Below are positions 8,352 through 17,727 of a stretch of DNA of 64,000 nt, in pieces. The stretch comes from Burkholderia seminalis DSM 23518 (GTDB lineage Bacteria; Pseudomonadota; Gammaproteobacteria; Burkholderiales; Burkholderiaceae), in contig NZ_CADFDK010000001.1 of the NCBI RefSeq assembly GCF_902832885.1, positions 992,001 through 1,056,000 of the forward strand. Direction: 5' to 3'. The first letter of the stretch is position 1. Every line of letters starts with the position of its first letter. Below the pieces are notes generated by a model. It saw only the letters and a list, made by a program, of their open reading frames with translations. It was not told the origin of the DNA and searched no databases. Made by a program: the position numbers and the translations under genes.

Positions 8352-10889
8352 TCAGTCGCGCGCCCGATCGAGTTTCGGCGCCAGCATCGCCTGCACGCCG
8401 CGCGCCGCGCCCTTCCACATCCGCACGTAGCCGTCCAGCCCGATCCGCAGCACTTCCTTCAGCCCGCCGAGCGGCGTGTCGAGGCGCTCGCCTTCATGCC
8501 AGTCGAGCCACGCATCGGCGCGGCCGAACGTGCACTGCACGAGCTGGCGCTCCTGTTCGAGCGTCAGTGCCTCGAAGCTCACGCCGACGTGCGTCGGCGT
8601 CACGCGGGTCACGCGCACCGGGAACGGAAACGCCCGATCGCCGCGCGTCACGCACACCGTCAGCGTGTCGCCGACAGCGAGCGGCAGCCCCGGCACGGCT
8701 TCGAGGCCGAGGCCGCCGGTCGAGTAGTCGCTCGTGAAGCACGCGGCCGTCGACCCGTCGGCCAGCAGCAGCATGGCCGGCACGCGCATCGCGATCCGGT
8801 GCGTGACGCGCACCTGCTTGGTCTCGCGCGCGACGGCCAGCGCGGCGCCGAGCATCGCGAGGTTGTACACGGTCCAGCCGAGCGTGATCAGGATCGTCGA
8901 CGCCTCGTCGCCCTGGTCGGCCGCCAGCCGCCACAGGCCGGCCAGGATCGCGAGCACGTTCAGCCCGAATAGCACCAGATACGGCTTCGACGTCGACCAG
9001 TCGACGTAGCCCTCGTCGATCTTGCCGCCCTTGTCGGTCACGTTGAACTTGCCGTGCTTCGGACTGAAGAACGCGACGGTGGTCGGCAGCGCGATGTACC
9101 ACGCGAGCACCGATTCGTAGACCTCGGCCCAGAACGAATGGCGGAAACGCCCCTGCATCCGCGAGTTCGCGACGTTCGCGAGCACGAGGTACGGGATCAC
9201 GTAGCTCGCGAGCGCGAGCGACGACGCGTTGATGAAGTACAGGTGGAAGAACAGGTACGCGAGCGGAATCGTCAGGAACACCAGCCGCGGAATCCCGTAG
9301 AAGAAGTGCAGCATCGCGTTGCCGTAGCAGATCCGCTGGATCAGGCCGAGCCCGCGCCCGAGGAACGGGTTGTCGATGCGGAAGATCTGCGCCATCCCGC
9401 GTGCCCAGCGCGTGCGCTGCTTCACGTGGCCCGCGAGGCTTTCGGTCGCGAGGCCGGCCGCCTGCACGGTCGGCAGGTACGCCGACGTGTAGCCGCGCCG
9501 GTGCAGCTTGAGCGCCGTGTGCGCATCCTCGGTCACGGTCTCGACCGCGACGCCGCCGACCTCCTCCAGCGCGCTGCGCTTGAGCACCGCGCACGAGCCG
9601 CAGAAGAACGTCGCGTTCCACAGGTCGTTGCCCGACTGCACGAGCCCGTAGAACAGGTTGCCCTCGTTCGGGATCTCGCGGAACGTGCCGAGGTTGCGCT
9701 CGAACGGATCGGGCGAGAAGAAATGGTGCGGCGTCTGCACGAGCGCGCACTTCGGGTCGCGCAGGAACACGCCCATCGTCGTCTGCAGGAACGAGCGCGT
9801 CGGCACGTGATCGCAATCGAAGATCGCGATGTATTCGCCGTGCGTCTTCGGCAGCGCGCGGTTGATGTTGCCGGCCTTCGCGTGGCGGTTGTCGTCGCGC
9901 GTCAGGTAGTCGATGCCGGCCTCGGCCGCGAACGCCGCGAACTCGGAGCGCCGGCCGTCGTCGAGCAGGTACACGCGCAGCTTCGCCGTCGGCCAGTCGA
10001 TGCTCTGCGCGGCGAACACGGTCGGCTTCACGACCGACAGCGGCTCGTTGTAGGTCGGGATATAGACGTCGACGGTCGGCCAGGTGTCGGGGTCGTCGGG
10101 CAGCGGCACGATCGGCCGGTCGAGCGGCCACGCGGTCTGCACGAAGCCGAGCAGCAGGATCATCCACGTATAGGCTTCGGCGCCGTACAGCAGGTAGCCG
10201 GCGACGGCCTCGACCGGGCTGCGGAAGTCGAGCGTCTGCGTCGTGCGCCACCACACGTAGCGCACCGTCGCGAGCAGCGCGAGCGATGCGAGCGCGAGCG
10301 TCGGCAGATGGCCGGGCAGACGGCGCAGCATGAGCGCCAGCACCGCGACGATCGCGAAGAAGGCGAACTGCGCGCCGGGCATCAGCGGCGACATCCCGGC
10401 CGCGGCCCACAGCACCGCGCCGGCCACCAGCAGCAGCGGCGCGAGCCAGCCGCGCCGGCCGACGCCGTTCGCGCGCGTATCGAGCCAGCCGCCCCAGCGT
10501 GCCCACGGCAGACGATCGAGCAGCGCGTTGATGCGCCGGCCGACCGCGCGGACGGCCACGTAAGCGGGCACGACGGTCTTGTCGAACCATGCGAGCGGAT
10601 CGCGCGCGGGCCGGCCGTCGGCCGCGCGCGGCGCACGCACGATCGCGCGCCACAGCCATTCGCGCGGGCTCAACGGCTGCAGCACGCCCCAGTCGTGCGC
10701 GAGCCGCAGGAACGCGATGCGCACCCAGCGGCGCACGTGATCGGGCCGGCCCGGCGGCGGTGCGTGGAAAAACAGCCGCACGAGCCAGTCGACCAGCGTG
10801 CGCTCGGCCGGCAGGCCGATGCCGCGCGCGCACCAGTCGGCCACACGGCGGCCGAGCGTGCGCAACCGCGGCGCGCGCGCGGGCTTCAT
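8352..10889 (-). CDS. bcsA: Cellulose synthase catalytic subunit BcsA (UDP-forming), PilZ domain
   Basis: An 845-residue processive family-2 glycosyltransferase of the inner membrane that polymerises glucose from UDP-glucose. The canonical motifs are all present: DDG at 310-312, DCD at 358-360, FFCGS at 428-432, TED at 453-455 and QRTRW at 491-495. Transmembrane helices flank the GT domain. The C-terminal PilZ domain has Arg694-x3-Arg698 and Asp721-x-Ser-x2-Gly, the c-di-GMP-binding residues, so synthesis should be allosterically activated by c-di-GMP. An extended N-terminal region (about 140 residues before the first strong helix) is typical of the E. coli-like form. I chose the ATG giving MKPARAP because it overlaps the bcsQ stop as ATGA; an upstream in-frame start only covers bcsQ. 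Confidence 0.97.
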   Translation of the reverse strand: MKPARAPRLRTLGRRVADWCARGIGLPAERTLVDWLVRLFFHAPPPGRPDHVRRWVRIAFLRLAHDWGVLQPLSPREWLWRAIVRAPRAADGRPARDPLAWFDKTVVPAYVAVRAVGRRINALLDRLPWARWGGWLDTRANGVGRRGWLAPLLLVAGAVLWAAAGMSPLMPGAQFAFFAIVAVLALMLRRLPGHLPTLALASLALLATVRYVWWRTTQTLDFRSPVEAVAGYLLYGAEAYTWMILLLGFVQTAWPLDRPIVPLPDDPDTWPTVDVYIPTYNEPLSVVKPTVFAAQSIDWPTAKLRVYLLDDGRRSEFAAFAAEAGIDYLTRDDNRHAKAGNINRALPKTHGEYIAIFDCDHVPTRSFLQTTMGVFLRDPKCALVQTPHHFFSPDPFERNLGTFREIPNEGNLFYGLVQSGNDLWNATFFCGSCAVLKRSALEEVGGVAVETVTEDAHTALKLHRRGYTSAYLPTVQAAGLATESLAGHVKQRTRWARGMAQIFRIDNPFLGRGLGLIQRICYGNAMLHFFYGIPRLVFLTIPLAYLFFHLYFINASSLALASYVIPYLVLANVANSRMQGRFRHSFWAEVYESVLAWYIALPTTVAFFSPKHGKFNVTDKGGKIDEGYVDWSTSKPYLVLFGLNVLAILAGLWRLAADQGDEASTILITLGWTVYNLAMLGAALAVARETKQVRVTHRIAMRVPAMLLLADGSTAACFTSDYSTGGLGLEAVPGLPLAVGDTLTVCVTRGDRAFPFPVRVTRVTPTHVGVSFEALTLEQERQLVQCTFGRADAWLDWHEGERLDTPLGGLKEVLRIGLDGYVRMWKGAARGVQAMLAPKLDRARD

Positions 10890-11665
10890 CGCGCCGCTCC
10901 GGTGCGGCCCGCGGCAACGGCCGTCAGCCACGCATGGACCCAGTTCGCGACGCCGTTCAGGTCGTGCGACGCCTGCGAATACGGCGCGTCGTCGAAAATC
11001 CAGCTGCCGCGCGCGAGCGCCTCGGGCACGGCCGCGTCGACGTGGATCCGCTGTTCGAGCATCGACGCCGGCCCGGCGACCGCGCGCAGCATCGCGAGCG
11101 CGTCGCGCTGCATGTCGCGTGCCGGATTCAGCCGATTCACGACGATCTGCAGCTCACCGGCGCCGGCCCGCAGCGCACCGAGCCGCGCGGCCGTCGTCGC
11201 GCAGGCGGCCGGCTCCGGCGGCACGACGACGAGCGTCAGGTCCGCGCGGCGAATCGCCTGCTCGGCCTGCGGCGACGGATAGCGCGCGGTGTCGACCAGC
11301 ACCACGCCGTCGGCCGGCAGCGCGATCTCGTCCAGTGCGCGCGACAGCCATGCGGGATCCGCCGCGAGCCGCGCATCGCATGCGGCTGCGTCGACCGCAT
11401 CAACTTGCCCGTACGGCACGAACAGCACGCCGTCGGCATTGCGCCACGTGTGCGCATGCCACGGTTCGGCGCCGCCGAGCATGCTTTGCGCGAGGCCGTG
11501 TTCGGCCAGCGTGTCGAGGCCGAGCGTCGCGCCCATCAGGTTCTGCGCATCGAATTCGACGGCGACGACCGGCCGGCCGCGGCGCGCGAGCAGCACCGCA
11601 AGTGCGGCGGCAAGCGTCGTGCGGCCCGCGCCGCCGGTCGTCGACGTAATGGCGATCGTCTTCAT
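10886..11665 (-). CDS. bcsQ: Cellulose biosynthesis protein BcsQ (MinD/ParA-like)
   Basis: A 259-residue SIMIBI-class NTPase-fold protein needed in E. coli for polar localisation and assembly of cellulose synthase. The P-loop region reads STTGGAGRTT: the signature and P-loop lysines of ParA proteins are Thr and Arg here. Enterobacterial BcsQ also lacks the usual lysine, so this may be a family property rather than decay. A VVLVDTARYPS segment matches the Walker B region. Start and stop overlap bcsF and bcsA respectively by ATGA, giving tight translational coupling. Longer upstream frames only overlap bcsF and bcsE. Confidence 0.9.
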   Translation of the reverse strand: MKTIAITSTTGGAGRTTLAAALAVLLARRGRPVVAVEFDAQNLMGATLGLDTLAEHGLAQSMLGGAEPWHAHTWRNADGVLFVPYGQVDAVDAAACDARLAADPAWLSRALDEIALPADGVVLVDTARYPSPQAEQAIRRADLTLVVVPPEPAACATTAARLGALRAGAGELQIVVNRLNPARDMQRDALAMLRAVAGPASMLEQRIHVDAAVPEALARGSWIFDDAPYSQASHDLNGVANWVHAWLTAVAAGRTGAAR

Positions 11666-11871
11666 CGGGCCGCCTTGTCGCCGCCCTCGGCGCCGGGCAG
11701 CAACCGGCCGCGCAACGCGACCGGCACGAGCTCGCACGGCACGGCGTCGCGCCGGTCGATTCCGCGCGGCGCCTGAAAGCCGCGGCCGACGCCGAGGTGC
11801 TGCGCAATGATCCACACCGGCACCGCGATCACGATGCCGACGATGAAACCGATGACGAGTACGGCAATCAT
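11662..11871 (-). CDS. bcsF: Cellulose biosynthesis protein BcsF
   Basis: A 69-residue protein with one N-terminal transmembrane helix (MIAVLVIGFIVGIVIAVPVW), then a positively charged cytoplasmic tail. Size, topology and position between bcsE and bcsQ fit BcsF, the membrane anchor that recruits BcsE and BcsG to the synthase in E. coli. Both ends overlap neighbours by ATGA. The hydrophilic tail is a few residues longer than the E. coli form. Confidence 0.85.
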   Translation of the reverse strand: MIAVLVIGFIVGIVIAVPVWIIAQHLGVGRGFQAPRGIDRRDAVPCELVPVALRGRLLPGAEGGDKAAR

Positions 11872-13811
11872 GCGCGCTCCTCCTTGCGCAGCGGCATCGC
11901 GCTGCGGGTAGCGCCGCGCGCACGCGCGGCGGGAATGACGGGATGCGGCGCCGGTGCGTCGACGGCATCGGGCGCCGGCGGCGCGCCGATCGCCTCGAGC
12001 GCGACGATCGCATCGATTGCATCGATCGCATCGCTCGCCTCGGCGGGCGTCTCGCCGGGACCGGCATCCGCGAGCGGCGTGCGCGCGCCGTTGGCCGGGT
12101 GCGTCGCCGCGAACAGGTCGCTGTAGTCGGCGATCGGCGCGCGCCGGTTCTCGGCTTTCAGCGCATCGAGCTCGGTGTCGATGCTGCCCTTTCCGAGGCA
12201 TACGACGCGATCGGACAGCGTGTCGACCGGCACGTCGAAGATCCGCGCGAGCGCATCGTCGGCGTCGGCCGGTTCGCACGCGAACAGGAACACGAACAGA
12301 TGCCCGGGATCGGCCGTCACGACGTCGCCCGCCCGGCGCGGGCGGCAGTGCCGCAACGCATCGACGTGCGACACGCCCGGCAGCAGCGTGATCTTCGCGA
12401 GCGTGTGCGGGAGCGCGAGCACGGCGCCGCGATCGAGCACCGCGCGAATGCGCAGGCAGAATGCGCCGACCGGCAGATAGCCGAGCACCGAATCGCCGAG
12501 CGCGGCCGCGAGCGCCGCGCGATAGTCGGGTGCGACCGGCCGCGCGTAGAGCTGGCCGCGCAGCGCGTGCACGGCCGCCTGCATCCGCGAGACCGGCAAG
12601 TCGCGCGCGACCACGCGGTTCGCGCCGACGCTCAGCACGAGCATCTCGAACTGCTGGCGCAGCACTTCGCCGCGCTCGACGACCGCGATCTTCAGCGCGC
12701 CGCCGCATTGCCGGCGCAACGCATGCACGTCCGCGCACAACGCCTCGAGCTGCGCATGCGAGCGGAACGCGAGCACCGCGGTCGCGGCTTGGGCACGGGC
12801 GCAGGCCGCGACGACAGCCGCGTTGTCTTCGACGATTTCCCAGTCGGCGGGCAGGCGATTCGTGTCGTCGAGCACCGCGCGGCTGACGATGACACGGTCC
12901 TCGTCGCTCGCGAGCTTCATCCGGTATGCCGGTTCGGTCGCGCCGCCGTCGATGCTCGCGGACAGCCGGCCGCCGGGCGCGAAGCGCAGCGGCCGCACTT
13001 CACCGGCCGCGAGCGTGTCGCCCACGCGCCAGAAATCGACGATCCACAGCAGCTCGCCATGCGTGCGCTGCAACTGCGCGACGCCCGAGCAGATACCGTG
13101 GAAGCCGCTGCGCGGCGTGCGGTCCGCATCGCGCACGAGCGGCGCATCGTCGGTGCGCGCGTCGTCGCCCGCCCGCGCGGCCTCCGGGTCGAGCAGCAGC
13201 ACGAGCGCGAGGCGGTGCGTACGGCACCAGTCGGCCAGTGCGCGGGCTTCATCCGCGAGCGCGACCGGATCGTCCCAGCTGAACCAGCGCTGGGCGCCTT
13301 CCACGAAATACAGCGAACGCGCGCGAAAACCGTAGCGCCTCATCGCGCGCAGGCCGCCGGTCAGCCGCGCGAACGGGCCCGGCGCCGCGCGGCGCGGCGC
13401 GCCGGTGCCGAGACCGTCGTCGGCCGGCTCGGCCGCCGGCGGCATCGCCAGCACGGTCAGGTTGCGCGGCCAGCCGGCCGGCTGCACGCCGCCCGCGAAG
13501 CCGAGCGATGCCATCTGGTCGGCCACGCGGGCCGCGTCGCGCGCGAGGACGACCGTCACATCGCGCGTGCGTGCCTGCCGCGCGCTTTCCCAGACGAGCG
13601 CATCGCACGCCGGCGTGCCGCCGGCCGCGTAGATCGCGTACAGGCCCCCCGCCTCCAGTTGCGTCCATGCATCGGGCAGGCCGTCGATCGCAAGCCGGCT
13701 CAGCGTGCCGACGCGGCCGCCGGCCGGCCCCATGCGCAGCAGCGCGCGCAGGTGGCCCAGCAGACCGGCAACGCCGGGCGCGGGACGGGTGGCATCGATT
13801 TCCGTATTCAC
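11868..13811 (-). CDS. bcsE: Cellulose biosynthesis protein BcsE (c-di-GMP-binding accessory)
   Basis: A 647-residue cytoplasmic protein whose length and order fit BcsE: a degenerate RecA-like N-terminal part, then the GIL domain that binds c-di-GMP, here within about residues 360-560 (segment LSVGANRVVARDLPVSRMQ). I could not place the RxxD I-site with confidence. Translation starts at GTG nine bases after the expected bcsC stop, with GGGGAA as ribosome-binding site. Residues near 600 hold an Asp-Ala-Ile triplet repeat encoded by a 9-bp tandem repeat (12010-12036), inside a low-complexity Ala/Pro-rich tail that may vary in length. The stop overlaps bcsF by ATGA. Confidence 0.88.
   Translation of the reverse strand: MNTEIDATRPAPGVAGLLGHLRALLRMGPAGGRVGTLSRLAIDGLPDAWTQLEAGGLYAIYAAGGTPACDALVWESARQARTRDVTVVLARDAARVADQMASLGFAGGVQPAGWPRNLTVLAMPPAAEPADDGLGTGAPRRAAPGPFARLTGGLRAMRRYGFRARSLYFVEGAQRWFSWDDPVALADEARALADWCRTHRLALVLLLDPEAARAGDDARTDDAPLVRDADRTPRSGFHGICSGVAQLQRTHGELLWIVDFWRVGDTLAAGEVRPLRFAPGGRLSASIDGGATEPAYRMKLASDEDRVIVSRAVLDDTNRLPADWEIVEDNAAVVAACARAQAATAVLAFRSHAQLEALCADVHALRRQCGGALKIAVVERGEVLRQQFEMLVLSVGANRVVARDLPVSRMQAAVHALRGQLYARPVAPDYRAALAAALGDSVLGYLPVGAFCLRIRAVLDRGAVLALPHTLAKITLLPGVSHVDALRHCRPRRAGDVVTADPGHLFVFLFACEPADADDALARIFDVPVDTLSDRVVCLGKGSIDTELDALKAENRRAPIADYSDLFAATHPANGARTPLADAGPGETPAEASDAIDAIDAIVALEAIGAPPAPDAVDAPAPHPVIPAARARGATRSAMPLRKEERA
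12010..12036. repeat. 9-bp tandem repeat in the bcsE 3' region
   Basis: Three imperfect copies of GCATCGATT/C or GCATCGCTC lie in tandem and encode Asp-Ala-Ile units in the C-terminal tail of BcsE. A gain or loss of a unit keeps the frame. Confidence 0.6.
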
Positions 13812-13820
13812 GACGTTCCC

Positions 13821-16800
13821 CTAGTAATCCGAATAAAGCCGCACCGGCGTCGGCGTGACGAGCCAGCTGCGCTGCGCGCGCATCGAACGCATAGCGCAGG
13901 TACACGAGCGCCGAGCTCGGCGCGTAGTCGTGCGACCGGTCGACATGCAGTTGCGCGCCGACACTCAGGTGCGGGTTCACGCGGTACTCGGCGATGCCGT
14001 TGAAGCCGTACGAGAACGACACGCCGCGCGTCGAGCTGCCCGCGTACACAAACCCGGCCGCGACCTGCGCGGCCCGCTGGCCCGAGAACGTCGGGTAGTA
14101 CAGCGAATCCTTCTCGAAGCTGTTCGAGATCCCGCCCGTAAAGGTCAGGTCCCACGACAGCGCGTCGTACCGCCCCGCCCATTCGATCGGCACGCCGAGC
14201 GACAGGTAGCGTTGCGGGCTGTAGTAGCCGCCCTGCCCGTACGTGTAGTAGCGCAGGTTCTGCGCGTAGTGCCACGCATTGCCGACGAGGCCGGTGCTGA
14301 CCTTCATCGTCGCGCGTTCGTACACGGGCACCGTGAAGCCGGTGCGCAGCGTGACTTCCGCGTTGCGTTCGACGTTGCGGCCGGACAGCACGCCCGCGCC
14401 GAGTTCCGCGAACAGGTTCGTGCGGCCGACGTCGACCGACGCGCGCAGGTTCACGCCGTCGCGGCGCACGCCGCCCCAGACCGCACCCGTCCATGGGTCG
14501 CGCATCCCCGCATACGACAGCACGCTGCTCGTTTCCGGCCGCCGCGACGCATTCACGCTGAAGCTTGCCGGGCCCGCGTCGAAGCGGTAGCGCACGCCGC
14601 CGACGAGGTAGTGCACGGGGAAGCCGAGCGGCGACGTGCCGAGGTCGAAGCGCCATGCGTCCGACAGATAACCGGCGCCGAGCGCGACGCCCGTCGTCGA
14701 CTGGTGCAGCGAACCCGGCGGATTCGCGAGCAGCGCGGCGGCCGACGGATTCGTCTGGAACGGCGGCGGCAGGCCGCCCGGGGCCTTGAGCGCCGCGTAG
14801 GTGCCGAACGTCTTCAGCGCATACGCATCCGGGTCGCTCGTATCGAGCGTGCCCGGGTCGAGATGCACGGTATCGATCTGCGCGAACACGTGCCCGTCGT
14901 AGCGGACCGGCATCTGCAGATAGATCGGCACCTGCTGGGCGCGATACGACGAGACGCCTTCGTCGCCCGACTTGTACGCGGGCGTCCAGCCGGTCTCGAT
15001 TTCGGGATTGCGCCGCTGTTCGAGCTCCGCGAACGCGGCCCGCGCGGGCGTCAGGCCGTCGCGGCCCGGGCTCACGCCCGTCGCGCGTTCCTGAGACTGC
15101 GACAGCCGGTACAGCGACGCCGCGTCGTCGTAGCGGCCCTGCGCCTCGGCCACGCGCCCGGCCGCGACCGTCACGTCGGCGCGCGCCGGATGCGCGGCGT
15201 GCAGCCGGTCCGTCACCTGCGCGGCTTCGTCCGGGCGGCGCAGCGCGTTCAGGCGGCGCACGGCCGACAGTTGCGTGTCGACGTCGTCGTCCGGCGTACG
15301 CGCGAGCACGGCCTGGACGCGCGCCAGCGCGGCGGCCCGGTTGCCGCTGTCCTCGTCGATCCGTGCGAGCGCGAGCTGCGTATCGGCGTCGTCCGGCGTG
15401 CGCGCGACGACCGGCGCGAGCGCGTCGCGCGCGGCGCCGTAATGGCCCTGCGCGCGTTCGAGATCGGCCAGCTCGAGCGCGTGACGCTTGTCCGCTCTGC
15501 CGGCCGGACTCGCACGATCGAGCAGCGTGCGCGCCCGTGCATAGTCCTGCCGCGCGATCGCTTCGTCGGTCTGCCGCAGCACGAGCCGCAGCGACTGGTC
15601 CTCGATCCGCGCGGTCTGCGCCGGGGTCAGCGACGCTTCGCGCCGCAACGTGTCGAGCCACGCGGCGAGCGCGTCGTCACGCCCCGCGCTGCCGAGCAGA
15701 TCGCCGTAACGCAGCCGCACGTCGGCATCGGCTTCGCGCGGATGCGCGACGATCCAGTCGTGCAGCAGCGCGAGGCCGCGTTCGGGTTCGCCCGCGTCGA
15801 TCCACTGCGCGCCGATCGCGGCGAGCATGTCGGGATCGTCCGGCGCGCTCGCCTGCGCGTGCGCGAGCGACGCGGCGAACGCCGCGCGGTCGCCGCGCGC
15901 GAGCGTACCGCGTGCGTCGGCCAGCGCATGTTCGGCGTCGAGCTTGCGCGCGAGCGCGCGCATTCCGTCCGAACGGTGCGCGTCGTCGACCGGGGCCAGC
16001 GCGGCCTGCGCGCCCGCGACATCGTCGAGCGAATTGCGGTACAACGCGATCGCGTAGCGCATCTCCGGCGTATCGCCCTGCGCGAGCCCGTCGTCCATCA
16101 CCGTGCGGCCGAGCTGCGGCAACCCCATGTCGCGATAGAGGCGCGCGAGCGCGAAGCGCGTCCACGGCGCGTCGGGCGCCGCACGCACGGCCGCCTCGTA
16201 GCGTTGCGCGGCCGGGCCGCGTTCGCCCTTGTCGGCCAATGCGCGCGCCTGGTTCGCGAGCAGGTCGGCCCGCAGGCCGTCGAGCGCGCGGCGATCGTCG
16301 CGGCCCGTCACGCGACCTTGCAGCGCGTCGAGCAGCGGGCCGACCCGGTCCGCGCGGCCGGTGTTTTCATAGAGCGTGGCCGTGCCGCGCACGGCCGACA
16401 GCGCCGGCGAACGTGCCGCCAGCAATTCACGCAGCAACGGCTCCGCGTGCGCCCAGTCGCGCTGCGCGAGCAACGCATCGGCAAGCTGCAGCTTCGCGTC
16501 CGGACTGCCCGGCTGCATCGCGAGCGCCGCCCGCGCCGCGCGTTCGGCCTCCTGCGGGCGCCCCGCGTTGGCCGCTTCGCGGCCTTGCGCGAGCAGCCCC
16601 CAGAACTGCGCGGTGCGTGCGAGGCCTTGCCATTTCCCGCGTTGATCGGTCGCGCGCGCCGCGGCCTGCGTGAACAGCGCGCGCGCTTCGTCGTGCCGCC
16701 CTTCGCGCAGGCGCAGCAGGCCGAGGCCGCCGAGCGCGTCCGCGTCGTCCGCTCGCGCACGCGCCGCCCGCGACAGCAGCGGATCGGCCGCGGCCAGGTC

Positions 16801-17727
16801 GCCGCGCGCGAGCGCCTGCAGCCCGCGCTGCTGCGCGATGTAGTCGGGGTCGCGTTCGAGCCGGCGCCGCGCGTCGCGCTGCCGGTCGAGACCGGCCGCA
16901 CGGTCGCGGAATTCGGTGTCGTCCGGCGTGAGCGCGAGATACGCATGCAGCGCGTCGAGATACGCGGGATCGTCGCCGGCCGACTGCAGCACGCGGCGCC
17001 ACAGCGACATCGCCTCGGTATGGTCGGCGTCGTCCCGCTTCGCGAGTGACCAGGCGATCCGGTTGGCCTCCGCGCGCGTATCGGCATGCTGGTTCAGCAA
17101 CCGCGCCAGCGCCATGGCCGCGCTGGTGTCCTGCGGATCGGCCGCGACCCTGCGGCGCAGCGCGGCAAGCGCCGACTCGCGGCCACCCGGCGCATTCGCG
17201 CGGATCTCGTAATACTCGGCGCCAAGCGCACCCGACGGCGCGCCGTTCGGAAACAGCGCGACGATCCGCCGCGCGGCTTCGTCGGCGCGGCCGCTGCGCG
17301 CGAGCAGGCGAATCTGCGCCATCTCGCCGCGCCCGCTCGTCGCGACACGGTATTCGTCGGCCACGCGCCGCGTGGCGGGCGCATTCGGCGACTGCGCCTG
17401 CAGGCGCGCCAGCGACGCCTGCGCGCCTTTCGCGTCGCCGAGCCGCAGCAGCACGCGGACCTGTTCGGCCAGCAGCTCGGGATCGCCCGGCGCGATCAGC
17501 AGACCCTTGCGCAGCGCATCGCGCGCGAGATCGTCGCGATGCTTGACGCCCCACATCCGCGCGGTGTCGAGTTGACGCTGCGCGTCGGCCGACGCGGCAG
17601 TCGCCGGCGCCGCGGGGTTCGCCATCGCCGTGCCGGATGCGGCGCCCGCCGCCGCCGCGCACATCGACGACGCGAGCCACGCGAATCCCGCGACGTGCGG
17701 CGCGGCGCGTTTCAGCGGGCGGCGCAC
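13821..17727 (-). CDS. bcsC: Cellulose export protein BcsC (TPR scaffold plus outer-membrane barrel); frameshift near 3' end
   Basis: An approximately 1300-residue secreted protein: a signal peptide (MRRPLKRAAPHVAGFAWLA with GTG start), about 850 residues of TPR-type helical repeats that span the periplasm, and a C-terminal beta-barrel of about 350 residues through which cellulose leaves the cell. The GTG is preceded by GGGGAGG and overlaps the end of bcsZ by 16 bases. The frame stays open to LRYAFDARA at about codon 1285, then misses the natural end. Shifting frame inside the (GC)4 tract at 13874-13881 gives QRSWLVTPTPVRLYSDY and a TAG at 13821, nine bases before bcsE. As written, translation would continue to 13249, deep inside bcsE. 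I annotate the expected end; a sequencing error or a slippage mutation could explain it. Confidence 0.85.

Noticed and set aside
13855-17049. A 1064-codon plus-strand open frame
   Set aside because: Antisense shadow of bcsC with biased composition and no domain or ribosome-binding site.
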